Shown in pieces: positions 1 through 6,622 of a DNA stretch of 14,955 nt (the first letter of the stretch is position 1; each line of letters starts with the position of its first letter). Source of the stretch: Deltaproteobacteria bacterium. Its GTDB lineage: Bacteria; Desulfobacterota; Desulfobacteria; Desulfobacterales; ETH-SRB1. The notes under the pieces were generated by a model, which did not search any database, was not told the DNA's origin, and saw nothing but the letters and a program-made list of their open reading frames with translations. The DNA lies in NCBI GenBank assembly GCA_019314185.1, contig JAFCZU010000036.1, positions 1-14,955 of the forward strand. Reading direction: 5' to 3'. A program made the position numbers and the translations under genes.

Positions 1-124
1 TATCGATGATATTATTAAATCTCTAAAAAAAGAAATGGCTCAGGCGGCAAAAGAGCTTGAATTTGAAAAAGCGGGCGCACTTCGTGATCAGATAAAGGAG
101 CTGAAAAAGATAGCTCTTTATTGA
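1..124 (+). CDS. uvrB: UvrABC system protein B, C-terminal end (partial)
   Basis: Only the last 40 codons are in the window; reading starts at base 2 and stops with TGA at 122-124. The peptide is a typical UVR (UvrB/UvrC-interaction) coiled-coil motif, with the signature M-AQAAKELEFEKAGALRD-I-L close to the stop, which is where UvrB ends. UvrB is the damage-verification helicase of nucleotide excision repair, and this motif recruits UvrC. UvrC carries a similar motif in mid-protein, so the terminal position is what favours UvrB. The helicase domains lie upstream of the window. The gene converges on mnmG, with an inverted-repeat element between the two 3' ends. Confidence 0.85.
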   Translation, partial: IDDIIKSLKKEMAQAAKELEFEKAGALRDQIKELKKIALY

Positions 125-159
125 TGCGGTGGTTGCACAGAAGAAACAGGGACACATAT

Positions 160-448
160 TAAATACTCAGGTTTCGCACCCCTTGATTTCTATCAATATC
201 AAGACGGTAAGGGTTGAAAATAACATTTTTACAGCGAAATCATTTACTTATATTTTGTAAACAGCAACCCGTGCAACATACATTATGATCAGGCGCAAAG
301 GAGATATTGTATTAAGCATCAATCTTATATTAATTGATTGGCGCCGTTGTAAAAACCACAGGCAGTATATTTCGGTTTAGAAATTTATTTTTAGCCCTTG
401 CCGTCTAACGCTTTGGCTAAATTAAAGGGTGCGAAACTTGAGTTACTT
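160..448. repeat. MITE-like element with long imperfect terminal inverted repeats
   Basis: The gap between uvrB and mnmG holds no gene but is filled by one inverted-repeat element. Its left end (from 160) reads TAAATACTCAGG then TTTCGCACCCC. The reverse complement of its right end (448 inward) reads GTAACTCAAG then TTTCGCACCC. The two arms keep matching inward: AAGACGGTAAGGG near 199-211 is answered by the complement AGACGGCAAGGG near 397-408, followed by A/T-rich matching DNA. The arms are about 70-80 bases each with indels, around a central unpaired segment. No transposase is encoded. It could be a non-autonomous transposon, or a large hairpin terminating both convergent genes. The right end lies next to the mnmG stop codon. 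Confidence 0.6.
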
Positions 449-449
449 A

Positions 450-2327
450 TTATTTAACTTTTTTTGAGGCTTTAATGGCAATCATTAGCACGGAAATGGC
501 GGCGGGTGTGATTCCGTCTATGCGGGATGTTTGTCCCAGAGAGGTTGGCCTGATTGAAGACAGCTTTTCTTTTAGTTCGTTTGAAAGGCCGTGTACACTG
601 TTAAAATCAAAAGCTTCAGGTATTTTCATCATTTCCAGATTTTTGAATTTTTCAATTTCTTTAAGCTGCCTTTTTATATATCCTTCATATTTAATTTCGA
701 TTTCAACCTGTTTGGTAACTCTCTTGCCGATATAATCCGGGCTTTTTGATAATGTTTCAACAGCATTGTAATTAAGCTCCGCTCTTTTTAGGAGTTGGTC
801 AAGGTATATGCCGTTGCTGACAGGCTTTGTGCCTTTACTTGACAAATAATCGTTTGTTCTTTCTTCAGGTTTTATAATAGTGCTTTTTATTCTTTGAATC
901 TCTTTAACAATCTGTTTTTTCCGTTCTTTAACATCATGCAATGTATCATTGTCGATCAGGCCCAGTTCATGCCCTGTTTCCATCAGACGTAAATCAGCGT
1001 TGTCTTCACGGAGCATAAGCCTGTATTCAGCGCGTGAAGTAAACATCCGGTAAGGCTCGCGCGTGCCTCTTGTTACAAGGTCATCTATCATAACTGCAAT
1101 GTAAGTCTGTGACCTGTCCAGAATAAACGGGGGCCTTGCCTGTGCCTTGCAGGCGGCATTGATGCCGGCCCATATTCCCTGGGCAGCGGCCTCTTCATAA
1201 CCGGATGTTCCATTAATCTGGCCTGCCATAAACAGCCCTGAAATTCTTTTTGTCTCAAGGGTATGTTTAAGCTGGATGGGATTTATATAGTCATACTCAA
1301 TGGCATATGCAGGGCGTATGATCTCCACTTCTTCCAGACCCTTGACAGACCTTGCAAGCTGAATCTGAATTTCCATCGGCAGGCTGTTCCCAAGTCCGCT
1401 GGCATACATTTCATTTGTGTCAATGCCTTCGGGTTCAAGTATTATCTGGTGCCTTTCCTTGTCGGCAAACCTGACGATTTTATCTTCTAATGATGGGCAG
1501 TATCTCGCGGGAATACCTTTAATAATTCCGCTGTGAAGGGCCGAGAGCTTAAGGTTATCCCGCACTATTTTGTGGCTGTTTTTGTTTGTATGCCCGATAT
1601 AGCTTGGAAGCTGCGGCATTGTGATCTTTTTTGTAAAAAAGGAAAAAGGAGTGGGTTCTTGTTCTGAATCCTGCTCTGCAAACATTGAAAAATCGATAGT
1701 TGTTTTATTAAGTCTTGGAGGTGTGCCTGTTTTCATCCTTCCGAGTTGAAAGCCCAATTCCCTGAGATGAGCTGGGAGATCGTATGAAGCAAATTCACCG
1801 GCCCTTCCGGCTTTTATTGATTTGGATCCGATATGGATCAAACCGCATAAAAATGTTCCTGTGGCAAGAATAACGGATTTTGACTGGTATCCGAATCCAG
1901 TATAATCCTCAACACCTGCAATTCTGTCTCCTTCCACAACAATCTGTTTAACCATTGTTTGTTTAAGATCAAGGTTTGTCTGTTTTTCAACAACAGACTT
2001 CATGGCTATATGATAACGGATTTTGTCATTCTGTGTTCTGGATGATTGAACAGCAGGGCCTTTTTTTGTATTAAGGGTTTTGTACTGTATGGCTGTTTGA
2101 TCTGAGATCTTTGCCATTTCTCCGCCAAGGGCGTCTATCTCTTTTACGAGCTGACCTTTTGCCATGCCCCCGATGGACGGGCTGCACGGCATTGCAGCCA
2201 CCTTGTCGAGATCGATGGCCAAGAGCAGCGTTTTACAGCCCATTCTGGCAGAGGCGAGGGCTGCTTCGCATCCGGCATGACCGGCGCCTACAACAATGAT
2301 ATCATATTTTTTTTGATAAATAGACAT
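450..2327 (-). CDS. mnmG: tRNA uridine-5-carboxymethylaminomethyl modification enzyme MnmG (GidA)
   Basis: Encodes a 625-residue MnmG, close to the usual 620-630. With MnmE it installs the carboxymethylaminomethyl group on U34 of certain tRNAs, using FAD, NADH and methylene-tetrahydrofolate in the cytoplasm. Visible signatures are the FAD-binding GAGHAG at residues 14-19, the [18 protein letters not shown] motif with Cys48, the YCPSLEDKI motif with the second conserved Cys, and the C-terminal [10 protein letters not shown] segment. The frame stays open upstream to 2402, but those extra 25 codons only translate a heptamer repeat. The family N-terminus ([16 protein letters not shown]) starts at the ATG at 2325-2327, which is the start chosen. 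No clear Shine-Dalgarno precedes it, and the 5' leader lies inside the repeat. mnmE is not adjacent. Confidence 0.95.
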   Translation of the reverse strand: MSIYQKKYDIIVVGAGHAGCEAALASARMGCKTLLLAIDLDKVAAMPCSPSIGGMAKGQLVKEIDALGGEMAKISDQTAIQYKTLNTKKGPAVQSSRTQNDKIRYHIAMKSVVEKQTNLDLKQTMVKQIVVEGDRIAGVEDYTGFGYQSKSVILATGTFLCGLIHIGSKSIKAGRAGEFASYDLPAHLRELGFQLGRMKTGTPPRLNKTTIDFSMFAEQDSEQEPTPFSFFTKKITMPQLPSYIGHTNKNSHKIVRDNLKLSALHSGIIKGIPARYCPSLEDKIVRFADKERHQIILEPEGIDTNEMYASGLGNSLPMEIQIQLARSVKGLEEVEIIRPAYAIEYDYINPIQLKHTLETKRISGLFMAGQINGTSGYEEAAAQGIWAGINAACKAQARPPFILDRSQTYIAVMIDDLVTRGTREPYRMFTSRAEYRLMLREDNADLRLMETGHELGLIDNDTLHDVKERKKQIVKEIQRIKSTIIKPEERTNDYLSSKGTKPVSNGIYLDQLLKRAELNYNAVETLSKSPDYIGKRVTKQVEIEIKYEGYIKRQLKEIEKFKNLEMMKIPEAFDFNSVHGLSNELKEKLSSIRPTSLGQTSRIDGITPAAISVLMIAIKASKKVK

Positions 2328-2413
2328 AATGTTAAAAGATGAACGTCCAACATCGAACGTCCAACATCGAATATCGAATAATGATCTCGCTCCGCTCGTC
2401 AAATTATTTTAAA
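2328..2413 (+). repeat. AACGTCC/AACATCG heptamer-array element, copy 1
   Basis: Just upstream of the mnmG start is TTAAAAGATG followed by six exact 7-base units at 2342-2383: AACGTCC, AACATCG, AACGTCC, AACATCG, AATATCG, AATAATG. A non-tandem tail, TCGCTCCGCTC...ATTATTnTAAAAT, runs to about 2413. The same head, array and tail occur inverted at 9608-9695, so this is a dispersed element about 86 bases long and not a local slippage product. It supplies the entire 5' leader of mnmG. Confidence 0.8.
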
Positions 2414-2732
2414 ATTTGGTAGCCCCTGCAAAACAGCATTGATAATTGTTTAAGTAGTTACATATCATGCTTGCTATTAAGCACACAACGAAAAATCAGG
2501 CGTTTGCAAAGTAATACAGAATGGTATTTTCTGACCTGCATTGTTTTGTAGGGACTATCGGCATTTCAATTTGCGGATTGTAGAGACCGATAGTCCTCGT
2601 CTGCTTGTTTGGAAAACGGATACTATGTAATTTTCCCAGAGGTTATTGAGTTGCAAAAATAGAAGCTTGATAGCAACCCCTGTAAATGTATATAACCGCT
2701 TTACACTCAGGTCAAGTAGGGGAATGTTTACT
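2414..2732. other. Intergenic region between mnmG and the radical SAM gene
   Basis: No credible gene is seen here. The frames open across it, on both strands, lack recognisable protein features and run into the radical SAM gene. Two things stand out: an inverted repeat at 2551-2597 (listed separately), and AGGGGA at 2718-2723, nine bases before the ATG at 2733, which serves as the Shine-Dalgarno for the radical SAM gene. Both promoters of these divergent genes should lie here; I could not assign convincing -35/-10 boxes. Confidence 0.5.
2551..2597. repeat. 10-11 bp inverted repeat (possible stem-loop)
   Basis: GGGACTATCGG at 2551-2561 is answered by CCGATAGTCC at 2587-2596, giving at least ten perfect base pairs around a 25-base loop. 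It lies in the divergent intergenic region between mnmG and the radical SAM gene. It has no T-tract, so an intrinsic terminator is unlikely. An operator or a mobile-element end are alternatives. Confidence 0.5.
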
Positions 2733-3647
2733 ATGAAAAAAAGATATAATGATTTAAACGGGTATTTAAGATCGATTTTTGGATGCAGGGTCCAAAAGAT
2801 ATCCATAGATGCCGGGTTTTCCTGCCCAAACAGGGATGGCACTATTTCAGAAAAAGGGTGCATATTTTGCAATGCCCGTGGGTCTGGAACAGGCGCCCAT
2901 GCAAAAGGGCTTTCGATCACAGACCAGCTTATGGATGGAAAAGCAAGGATTTTAAAACGATACAAGGCAAAAAAATTTATAGCATATTTCCAGTCGTTTT
3001 CAAACACGTATGCTCCAATCGACAGGCTTAAAAGTCTTTACGAGGAAGCGCTTGCGGTTGAAGATGTGGTTGGTCTTTCAATCGGCACGAGGCCGGATTG
3101 TGTGGATGAACCTGTTTTAAAGCTTTTGCAGGGTTATACGGAAAAATATCTTGTCTGGATCGAATACGGGATGCAGTCTATCCATGATTCATCACTTTCC
3201 ACAATAAACAGGGGGCATGACTTTAAATGTTTTCAAAAAGCAGTGGATGCAACAAAAAACAGGGGTATAAAAGTATGCGCGCATGTTATTTTAGGGCTTC
3301 CTGATGAAAAAAGAAGCCATATGCTTGAAACCGCAAAAGCTGTTGCCAAAATGAAAATTGATGGTATAAAGATTCATCTTTTGTATGTGATAAAAGGAAC
3401 AGAGCTTGAAAACCTGTACCAGCAGGGTAAATACAAATGCCTTGAGCAAGAGGAATATGTAAATCTTGTATGTGACTTCTTGGAACTTATCCCGCAGGAT
3501 ATGGTTATCCAGCGTTTAACCGGAGACCCTCATCCAAAAGAGCTTGTTGCGCCTGAATGGTCTCTTAAAAAGGGAGAGACGCTTACACTTATCAGAAATA
3601 CACTTGAAAGACGGGATTCATGGCAGGGGATGAAAATTTGTAACTAA
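2733..3647 (+). CDS. TIGR01212/YhcC-family radical SAM protein
   Basis: Encodes a 304-residue radical SAM enzyme of the YhcC (TIGR01212) type. The 4Fe-4S ligands are Cys31, Cys43 and Cys46 in SCPNRDGTISEKGCIFC, the spaced cluster motif of this family (CX11CXXC in place of the standard CX3CX2C). The family core follows: IAYFQSFSNTYAP, GLSIGTRPDCV, WIEYGMQSIHD, and near the end RLTGDPHPKELVAPEW. The length matches the roughly 300 usual for YhcC. The biochemical reaction of the family is not firmly established. The ATG at 2733 is chosen because MKKRYNDLNGYL matches the family N-terminus and AGGGGA sits nine bases upstream; upstream in-frame codons lack such a site. The stop codon falls inside a dispersed repeat that starts at 3641, which supplies the last residues. 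Confidence 0.9.
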   Translation: MKKRYNDLNGYLRSIFGCRVQKISIDAGFSCPNRDGTISEKGCIFCNARGSGTGAHAKGLSITDQLMDGKARILKRYKAKKFIAYFQSFSNTYAPIDRLKSLYEEALAVEDVVGLSIGTRPDCVDEPVLKLLQGYTEKYLVWIEYGMQSIHDSSLSTINRGHDFKCFQKAVDATKNRGIKVCAHVILGLPDEKRSHMLETAKAVAKMKIDGIKIHLLYVIKGTELENLYQQGKYKCLEQEEYVNLVCDFLELIPQDMVIQRLTGDPHPKELVAPEWSLKKGETLTLIRNTLERRDSWQGMKICN

Positions 3648-3747
3648 TCAGCCACAGATTTACACAGATGAACGCAGATAGGTTTAAATACAGTAACTAC
3701 TCAGACACAGAGGGGCAAAGGCACAGTGGCACAAAGAAAAATAAAAA
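3641..3747 (+). repeat. 107-bp dispersed direct repeat, copy 1
   Basis: Starts TAACTAATCAGCCACAGATT, covering the radical SAM stop codon, and runs into the first seven codons of the four-helix-bundle gene. The same 107 bases recur at 12316-12422 with seven mismatches by hand alignment (about 93% identity, no gaps). Inside it, TAACTACTCAG at 3694 begins a second, nested repeat end. Both copies start at or next to the stop codon of an upstream gene. Confidence 0.85.
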
Positions 3748-4153
3748 CATATAGAGATTTGCAGGTCTGGCAAAAATCAATGACTTTAGTTACTGAAACA
3801 TATAAGATTTTTAAAGGATTCCCCAAGGATGAAGTGTACGGATTAACCTCTCAAATGAGACGGTGTGCGATTTCAATTCCCAGCAACATGGCGGAAGGTT
3901 ATGGCCGAAATTCGACTAATGACTATCTTCGTTTCCTGCGAATTGCAACAGGCTCTCTATATGAATTGCAAACCCAGATAGAAATTTCTATGAACCTGTA
4001 TTATTTGAACAAAGACGAATTCGATAAGCTATCTGAATTAAGCCGAGAGATAGAACGAATGCTTAGCAGCTTAATCAGGAAGTTAAGCGGCAAATAGGCA
4101 AGACAACTATGCGCCTTTGTGCCTTTGCCCCTCTGTGCCTGAATAACTACTAA
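3693..4153 (+). mobile_element. Inverted-repeat-bounded unit carrying a four-helix-bundle gene (IVS-like element)
   Basis: A 20-base core at 3706-3725 (CACAGAGGGGCAAAGGCACA) is perfectly inverted at 4118-4137. The similarity extends imperfectly outward to GTAACTACTCAG on the left and the complement GTAGTTATTCAGG on the right, and inward over CACAAAG. The single gene inside begins directly after the left core and ends 20 bases before the right core, so the unit is almost all gene plus ends, about 460 bases. Intervening sequences known from some bacterial 23S rRNA genes also pair at their ends and encode this protein family. Here the unit lies between protein genes. Mobility is inferred from structure and from the partial copy at 12316; no transposase or clear target duplication is visible. 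Confidence 0.6.
3726..4097 (+). CDS. Four helix bundle protein (23S rRNA intervening-sequence protein family)
   Basis: Encodes 123 residues of the S23/IVP four-helix-bundle family (TIGR02436 type), which is typically about 115-130 residues. Recognisable parts are the opening YRDLQVWQKSM helix, the central GLTSQMRRCAISIPSNMAEGYGR motif with its invariant SIPSN-AEG core, then DYLRFLRIATGSLYELQTQ and a C-terminal amphipathic helix. Members are encoded by intervening sequences within 23S rRNA in Leptospira and Coxiella, and are structurally related to the Avd accessory protein of diversity-generating retroelements. Their function outside those settings is unknown; nucleic-acid binding is the usual suggestion. 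The start is GTG at 3726, immediately after the inverted-repeat core. No reverse transcriptase is nearby, so an Avd role is unlikely here. Confidence 0.9.
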   Translation: MAQRKIKTYRDLQVWQKSMTLVTETYKIFKGFPKDEVYGLTSQMRRCAISIPSNMAEGYGRNSTNDYLRFLRIATGSLYELQTQIEISMNLYYLNKDEFDKLSELSREIERMLSSLIRKLSGK

Positions 4154-4179
4154 AAAAATTATGAAAGGAAATATCAATT

Positions 4180-4602
4180 ATGGAAAGAACATTATCTATT
4201 ATTAAACCTGACGGGGTTGCCCGCAAACTTGTTGGAGAGGTTGTGGGGCGGCTTGAAAAAAAGAATGTTAAAATTATCGCCATGAAGATGATTAAAATGA
4301 CCAAGGCGCAGGCAAAAGGGTTTTATGCTGTTCATGCAGAACGGCCATTCTTTGACAGCCTCACCGATTTCATGTCATCCGGCCCTGTTGTTGTGATTGC
4401 TCTTGAGGGTGAAAATGTTATTGCTGAATATCGTGAATTAATGGGAGCCACCAATTACAAAGATGCAGCGGAAGGAACTATACGAAGAGATTTTGCCACG
4501 GAAATAGAGAAAAATATAGTTCATGGCTCAGATTCACCCGAATCGGCTGATTTTGAAATCAATTATTTTTTTAACAGCTTTGAAGTGATAGGTGATAGGT
4601 GA
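4180..4602 (+). CDS. ndk: Nucleoside diphosphate kinase
   Basis: Encodes a 140-residue nucleoside diphosphate kinase (bacterial enzymes are usually 135-145). It transfers the gamma phosphate of ATP to NDPs through a phosphohistidine to balance nucleotide pools in the cytosol. The N-terminal [14 protein letters not shown] motif and the active-site [12 protein letters not shown], with catalytic His115, are intact, as are [12 protein letters not shown] and [14 protein letters not shown] lies nine bases before the ATG. The last codons (V-I-G-D-R-stop) are made of a GATAGGT heptamer array that continues past the gene, so the natural C-terminus after the NYFFNSFE segment appears to have been altered by the repeat. 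Catalysis should not be affected. Confidence 0.97.
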   Translation: MERTLSIIKPDGVARKLVGEVVGRLEKKNVKIIAMKMIKMTKAQAKGFYAVHAERPFFDSLTDFMSSGPVVVIALEGENVIAEYRELMGATNYKDAAEGTIRRDFATEIEKNIVHGSDSPESADFEINYFFNSFEVIGDR

Positions 4603-4635
4603 GAGGTGTTAAGTGTTAGGTGTTAAGTGTTAAGA
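4587..4635 (+). repeat. Heptamer tandem array overlapping the ndk stop codon
   Basis: Seven consecutive 7-base units with no indel: GATAGGT, GATAGGT, GAGAGGT, GTTAAGT, GTTAGGT, GTTAAGT, GTTAAGA. The ndk TGA spans the junction of units two and three. A related GTGTTAA array occurs at 11183-11217. Confidence 0.85.
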
Positions 4636-4680
4636 AAATCCTTAATCCTCATTTCTAACTATGTAAAAGTATATTGCTAA

Positions 4681-5433
4681 ATGCCTTGCAGAATTAATCT
4701 TGATAATATTGCCATTATTCTTCATCAGCCCAGATATCCTGAAAATATCGGCTCGGCTGCTCGTGCGATTCGGAATATGGGGATTGGGCGGCTTGTATTG
4801 GTCAGTCCTCAAAACTATGATATCAGCAAGGTATTAAAACTTGCGACTCATGTTGCATCGGATGTTGTTGAGCAAATAGAGGTTTATGAAAATCTTGGTG
4901 AGGCAATTGCCGGTTATGGTTATGTTGTCGGGACTACCGCGCGTCTCGGCGGGCAGCGTCAGGTTGTAAACACACCTTCAAACCTCGCCGCAAAGCTGGT
5001 TCCAATTTCACGTGAAAACCGTATTGCCATGCTATTCGGGCCTGAAGACAGAGGGCTTGCAAACGAGGAAATAAAGTACTGTCAAGCCCTTGTTAATATT
5101 CCAACAGCTGAATTTTCTTCGCTGAATCTCGCGCAGAGCGTGATGGTAATGTGTTATGAGATTTTCATTGCCGGTAGTGAAGACAATATTCATTTTTCAC
5201 CACGTCTGGCCAATCAGCATGAGCTTGAAGGAATGTATGATCAGCTTAAAGACATACTTGTCAGGATAAACTATATCAATCCTGAAAACCCGGATTACTG
5301 GATAAATAAGCTGCGCCATTTTTTTTCACGAATGCGGCTTCGCTCAAAAGAGGTAAATATTATCCGGGGGATATGCAGGCAGATCGACTGGTACGGTAAA
5401 AAATCATTCAATGAGGGGCGCGAGGAAAAGTAA
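4681..5433 (+). CDS. trmJ: TrmJ/SpoU-type tRNA/rRNA 2'-O-methyltransferase (SPOUT family)
   Basis: Encodes a 250-residue SPOUT methyltransferase of the TrmH/TrmJ group. These enzymes transfer a methyl group from S-adenosylmethionine to a ribose 2'-hydroxyl; the E. coli TrmJ target is tRNA position 32. Motif 1 is seen as LHQPRYPENIGSAARAIRNMG, with the conserved N-x-G-x-x-x-R. The trefoil-knot SAM site is seen as AMLFGPEDRGLANEE followed by VNIPT...SLNLAQSVMVMCYE. The C-terminal region (LRHFFSRMRLRSKEVNIIRGICRQID) matches the helical extension of the TrmJ subfamily. Exact substrate is inferred from this resemblance only. No strong Shine-Dalgarno precedes the ATG at 4681, but the family N-terminus starts right after it. 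A parS-like palindrome lies within the gene. The FAH-family gene follows after five bases, so the two are probably co-transcribed. Confidence 0.85.
   Translation: MPCRINLDNIAIILHQPRYPENIGSAARAIRNMGIGRLVLVSPQNYDISKVLKLATHVASDVVEQIEVYENLGEAIAGYGYVVGTTARLGGQRQVVNTPSNLAAKLVPISRENRIAMLFGPEDRGLANEEIKYCQALVNIPTAEFSSLNLAQSVMVMCYEIFIAGSEDNIHFSPRLANQHELEGMYDQLKDILVRINYINPENPDYWINKLRHFFSRMRLRSKEVNIIRGICRQIDWYGKKSFNEGREEK
5004..5019. promoter_or_regulatory. Candidate parS site (ParB-binding palindrome)
   Basis: The 12-base perfect palindrome TTTCACGTGAAA at 5006-5017 equals the central 12 bases of the widely conserved parS consensus TGTTTCACGTGAAACA. The two outer bases on each side (AA and AC) do not match, so it is a 12 of 16 match. 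It sits inside the methyltransferase coding sequence, about 6.5 kb from parA, in the range where parS sites usually occur. Functional ParB binding is inferred. The outer mismatches, one of them at the usually conserved second position, weaken the case. Confidence 0.35.
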
Positions 5434-5438
5434 AGATT

Positions 5439-6275
5439 ATGAGACTGATCAGGTTCGGCCCAAAGGGTAAAGAAAAACCCGGTTTGTTGGAAGAGAGCGG
5501 AATTGTTGATTTGAGAGCGATTTTTCCTGATATCCCTGACGTCGGCGAAAAATTTTTCAGGGATGGATGGCTTGAAAAGGCTGCACAGGTAACAGATTCG
5601 GGGCATGAAATGGATGTGCGTATCGGAAGCCCTGTTAATCGGCCATCAAAGATAATATGTCTCGGGAAAAATTATCTGGAGCATGCCAGGGAAGGGGGGT
5701 TTGATAGTCCTGAAAAGCCGCTTATCTTTTGCAAAGCTCCAAATGCAATAAGCGGTCCTTTTGATCCTATAGTTATGCCGAAAAGCAGCGGCCAGGCGGA
5801 TTGGGAGGTTGAGCTTGCTGTAGTGATCGGTAAAGAGGGTAAAAGGATCAAGAATAAAGATGCATTCGATTATATAGCCGGATTTACTGTAATGAATGAC
5901 GTGTCGGCAAGGGAGGCCCAATTTGCAGATTCCCAGTGGTTCCGGGGAAAGTCGTTTGATACGTTTGCGCCGCTCGGGCCTGTCATTGTAACCTGTGATG
6001 AGTTGGAGGATGTGAACAACCTGTCTCTTTGCGCTATTGTAGATGGTGTGACTATGCAGGACGGAAATACAAGGGATATGATTTTTGACATACCTTCAAT
6101 AATAGAAAACATCAGTGAAGATATAACCCTTATGCCGGGGGATATTATTTCGACAGGGACCCCTTCAGGCGTTGGAATTTTCAGAGACCCTCCAATTGTT
6201 CTAAAGCCGGGCAATGTAGTTGAATGCCGTATAGAAAAAATCGGTTCGATAATAAATCAGGTTGTTTCCGTTTAA
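5439..6275 (+). CDS. Fumarylacetoacetate hydrolase family protein
   Basis: Encodes 278 residues: a short N-terminal domain of about 65 residues, then the FAH catalytic domain from about residue 70. The family acts on 2-keto or acyl-pyruvate-type substrates, by hydrolysis, decarboxylation or isomerisation. Expected metal ligands are present as Glu123 and Glu125 (DWEVELAVVIG) and Asp154 (VMNDVSAREAQ). A catalytic-type His82 is in GKNYLEHA, and Lys171 is in WFRGKSFDTFAPLGP. The GDIISTGTPSGVG loop and KPGNVVE strand complete the fold. The substrate cannot be fixed from sequence; it is closest in layout to the YcgM/FAHD1/HpcE-like group. The gene starts five bases after the methyltransferase stop, and a GAGGAAA Shine-Dalgarno lies in the end of that gene, implying co-translation in one operon. 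Confidence 0.9.
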   Translation: MRLIRFGPKGKEKPGLLEESGIVDLRAIFPDIPDVGEKFFRDGWLEKAAQVTDSGHEMDVRIGSPVNRPSKIICLGKNYLEHAREGGFDSPEKPLIFCKAPNAISGPFDPIVMPKSSGQADWEVELAVVIGKEGKRIKNKDAFDYIAGFTVMNDVSAREAQFADSQWFRGKSFDTFAPLGPVIVTCDELEDVNNLSLCAIVDGVTMQDGNTRDMIFDIPSIIENISEDITLMPGDIISTGTPSGVGIFRDPPIVLKPGNVVECRIEKIGSIINQVVSV

Positions 6276-6288
6276 ATGCTTAGCTTTT

Positions 6289-6305
6289 ATGCGGCAGCTC
6301 CGCAT
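6289..6305 (+). terminator. Weak stem-loop after the FAH-family gene
   Basis: ATGCGG, loop CAGCT, CCGCAT, then CTTTCCTT. The stem is six perfect pairs about 14 bases after the stop codon, but the following tract is only partly T-rich. It is a plausible weak intrinsic terminator. Confidence 0.35.
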
Positions 6306-6449
6306 CTTTCCTTGACATAATAAGCATATTGACCTAAAAAAACCTATCTCTGCCGCTAAGATCACGAAGAAATCACAATTTTAGTGTCCTGGTTTATTTT
6401 TTTTTATAATCCTGAATGTCTCAAAGCGCGGTTTATAGTTGTGCAAAGG

Positions 6450-6496
6450 TAATTGCTCAGGTTGTAAGGTTCACAGTTCAGGGTTCACAGTTGTTT
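6450..6496 (+). repeat. TAATTGCTCAGG terminus plus GTTCACA heptamer array
   Basis: Begins TAATTGCTCAGG at 6450, then TTGTAAG, then units GTTCACA (6469), GTTCAGG (6476), GTTCACA (6483) and GTTGTTT (6490), all seven bases. The same head and array, CTCAGGTTGTnAGGTTCACAG, occur in reverse complement at 14208-14241. Confidence 0.75.
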
Positions 6497-6499
6497 CGC

Positions 6500-6613
6500 C
6501 TGCTGCGGGGTAATATTTCACCCAATGGGTGATCGAATCGCTGGTAACTATCCCGAAATAATACCTGCAGCGACAGTGCGCGAGCACGGCTGGAGAGCTA
6601 ATAGCTTATCTCA
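6500..6613 (+). other. Nested hairpin region upstream of the GerMN gene
   Basis: Several complementary segments follow each other: CTGCGGGGTAATATTTC (about 6504-6520) against the complement of GAAATAATACCTGCAG (about 6555-6570), enclosing TCACCC-AAT-GGGTGA; then GTGC-GCGA-GCAC, a stem with a GNRA-type loop; then GAGAGCT-AAT-AGC-TTA-TCTC ending about 10 bases before the ATG at 6623. It could be a structured mRNA leader or the remains of an inverted-repeat element. I recognise no known riboswitch class. Confidence 0.35.
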
Positions 6614-6622
6614 GGTTTAACT

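Larger units (their letters stand above)
6276..6622. other. Repeat- and hairpin-rich intergenic region
   Basis: No gene is seen in this 347-base gap. In order it holds: a small hairpin (6289-6305); a TTGACA at 6312 that might be a -35 box but has only a poor -10 partner; an A/T tract near 6395-6410; the TAATTGCTCAGG terminus motif at 6450 leading into a heptamer array (6461-6496); and a stretch of nested hairpins ending just before the GerMN gene. Confidence 0.6.

Noticed and set aside
2555..3007. Minus-strand open frame of about 150 codons
   Set aside because: It lies antisense to the N-terminal half of the radical SAM gene, shows no protein family features, and its end runs through the intergenic inverted repeat.
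3641..4153. Diversity-generating retroelement with Avd
   Set aside because: The four-helix-bundle protein is related to Avd, but there is no reverse transcriptase, template repeat or variable-repeat target nearby.
4587..4635. CRISPR array
   Set aside because: The units are contiguous 7-mers with no spacers, and no cas gene is present; the same holds for the other arrays.
6500..6613. Known riboswitch (for example cyclic-di-GMP or cobalamin)
   Set aside because: I could not match the conserved core of any class; only generic hairpins are visible.
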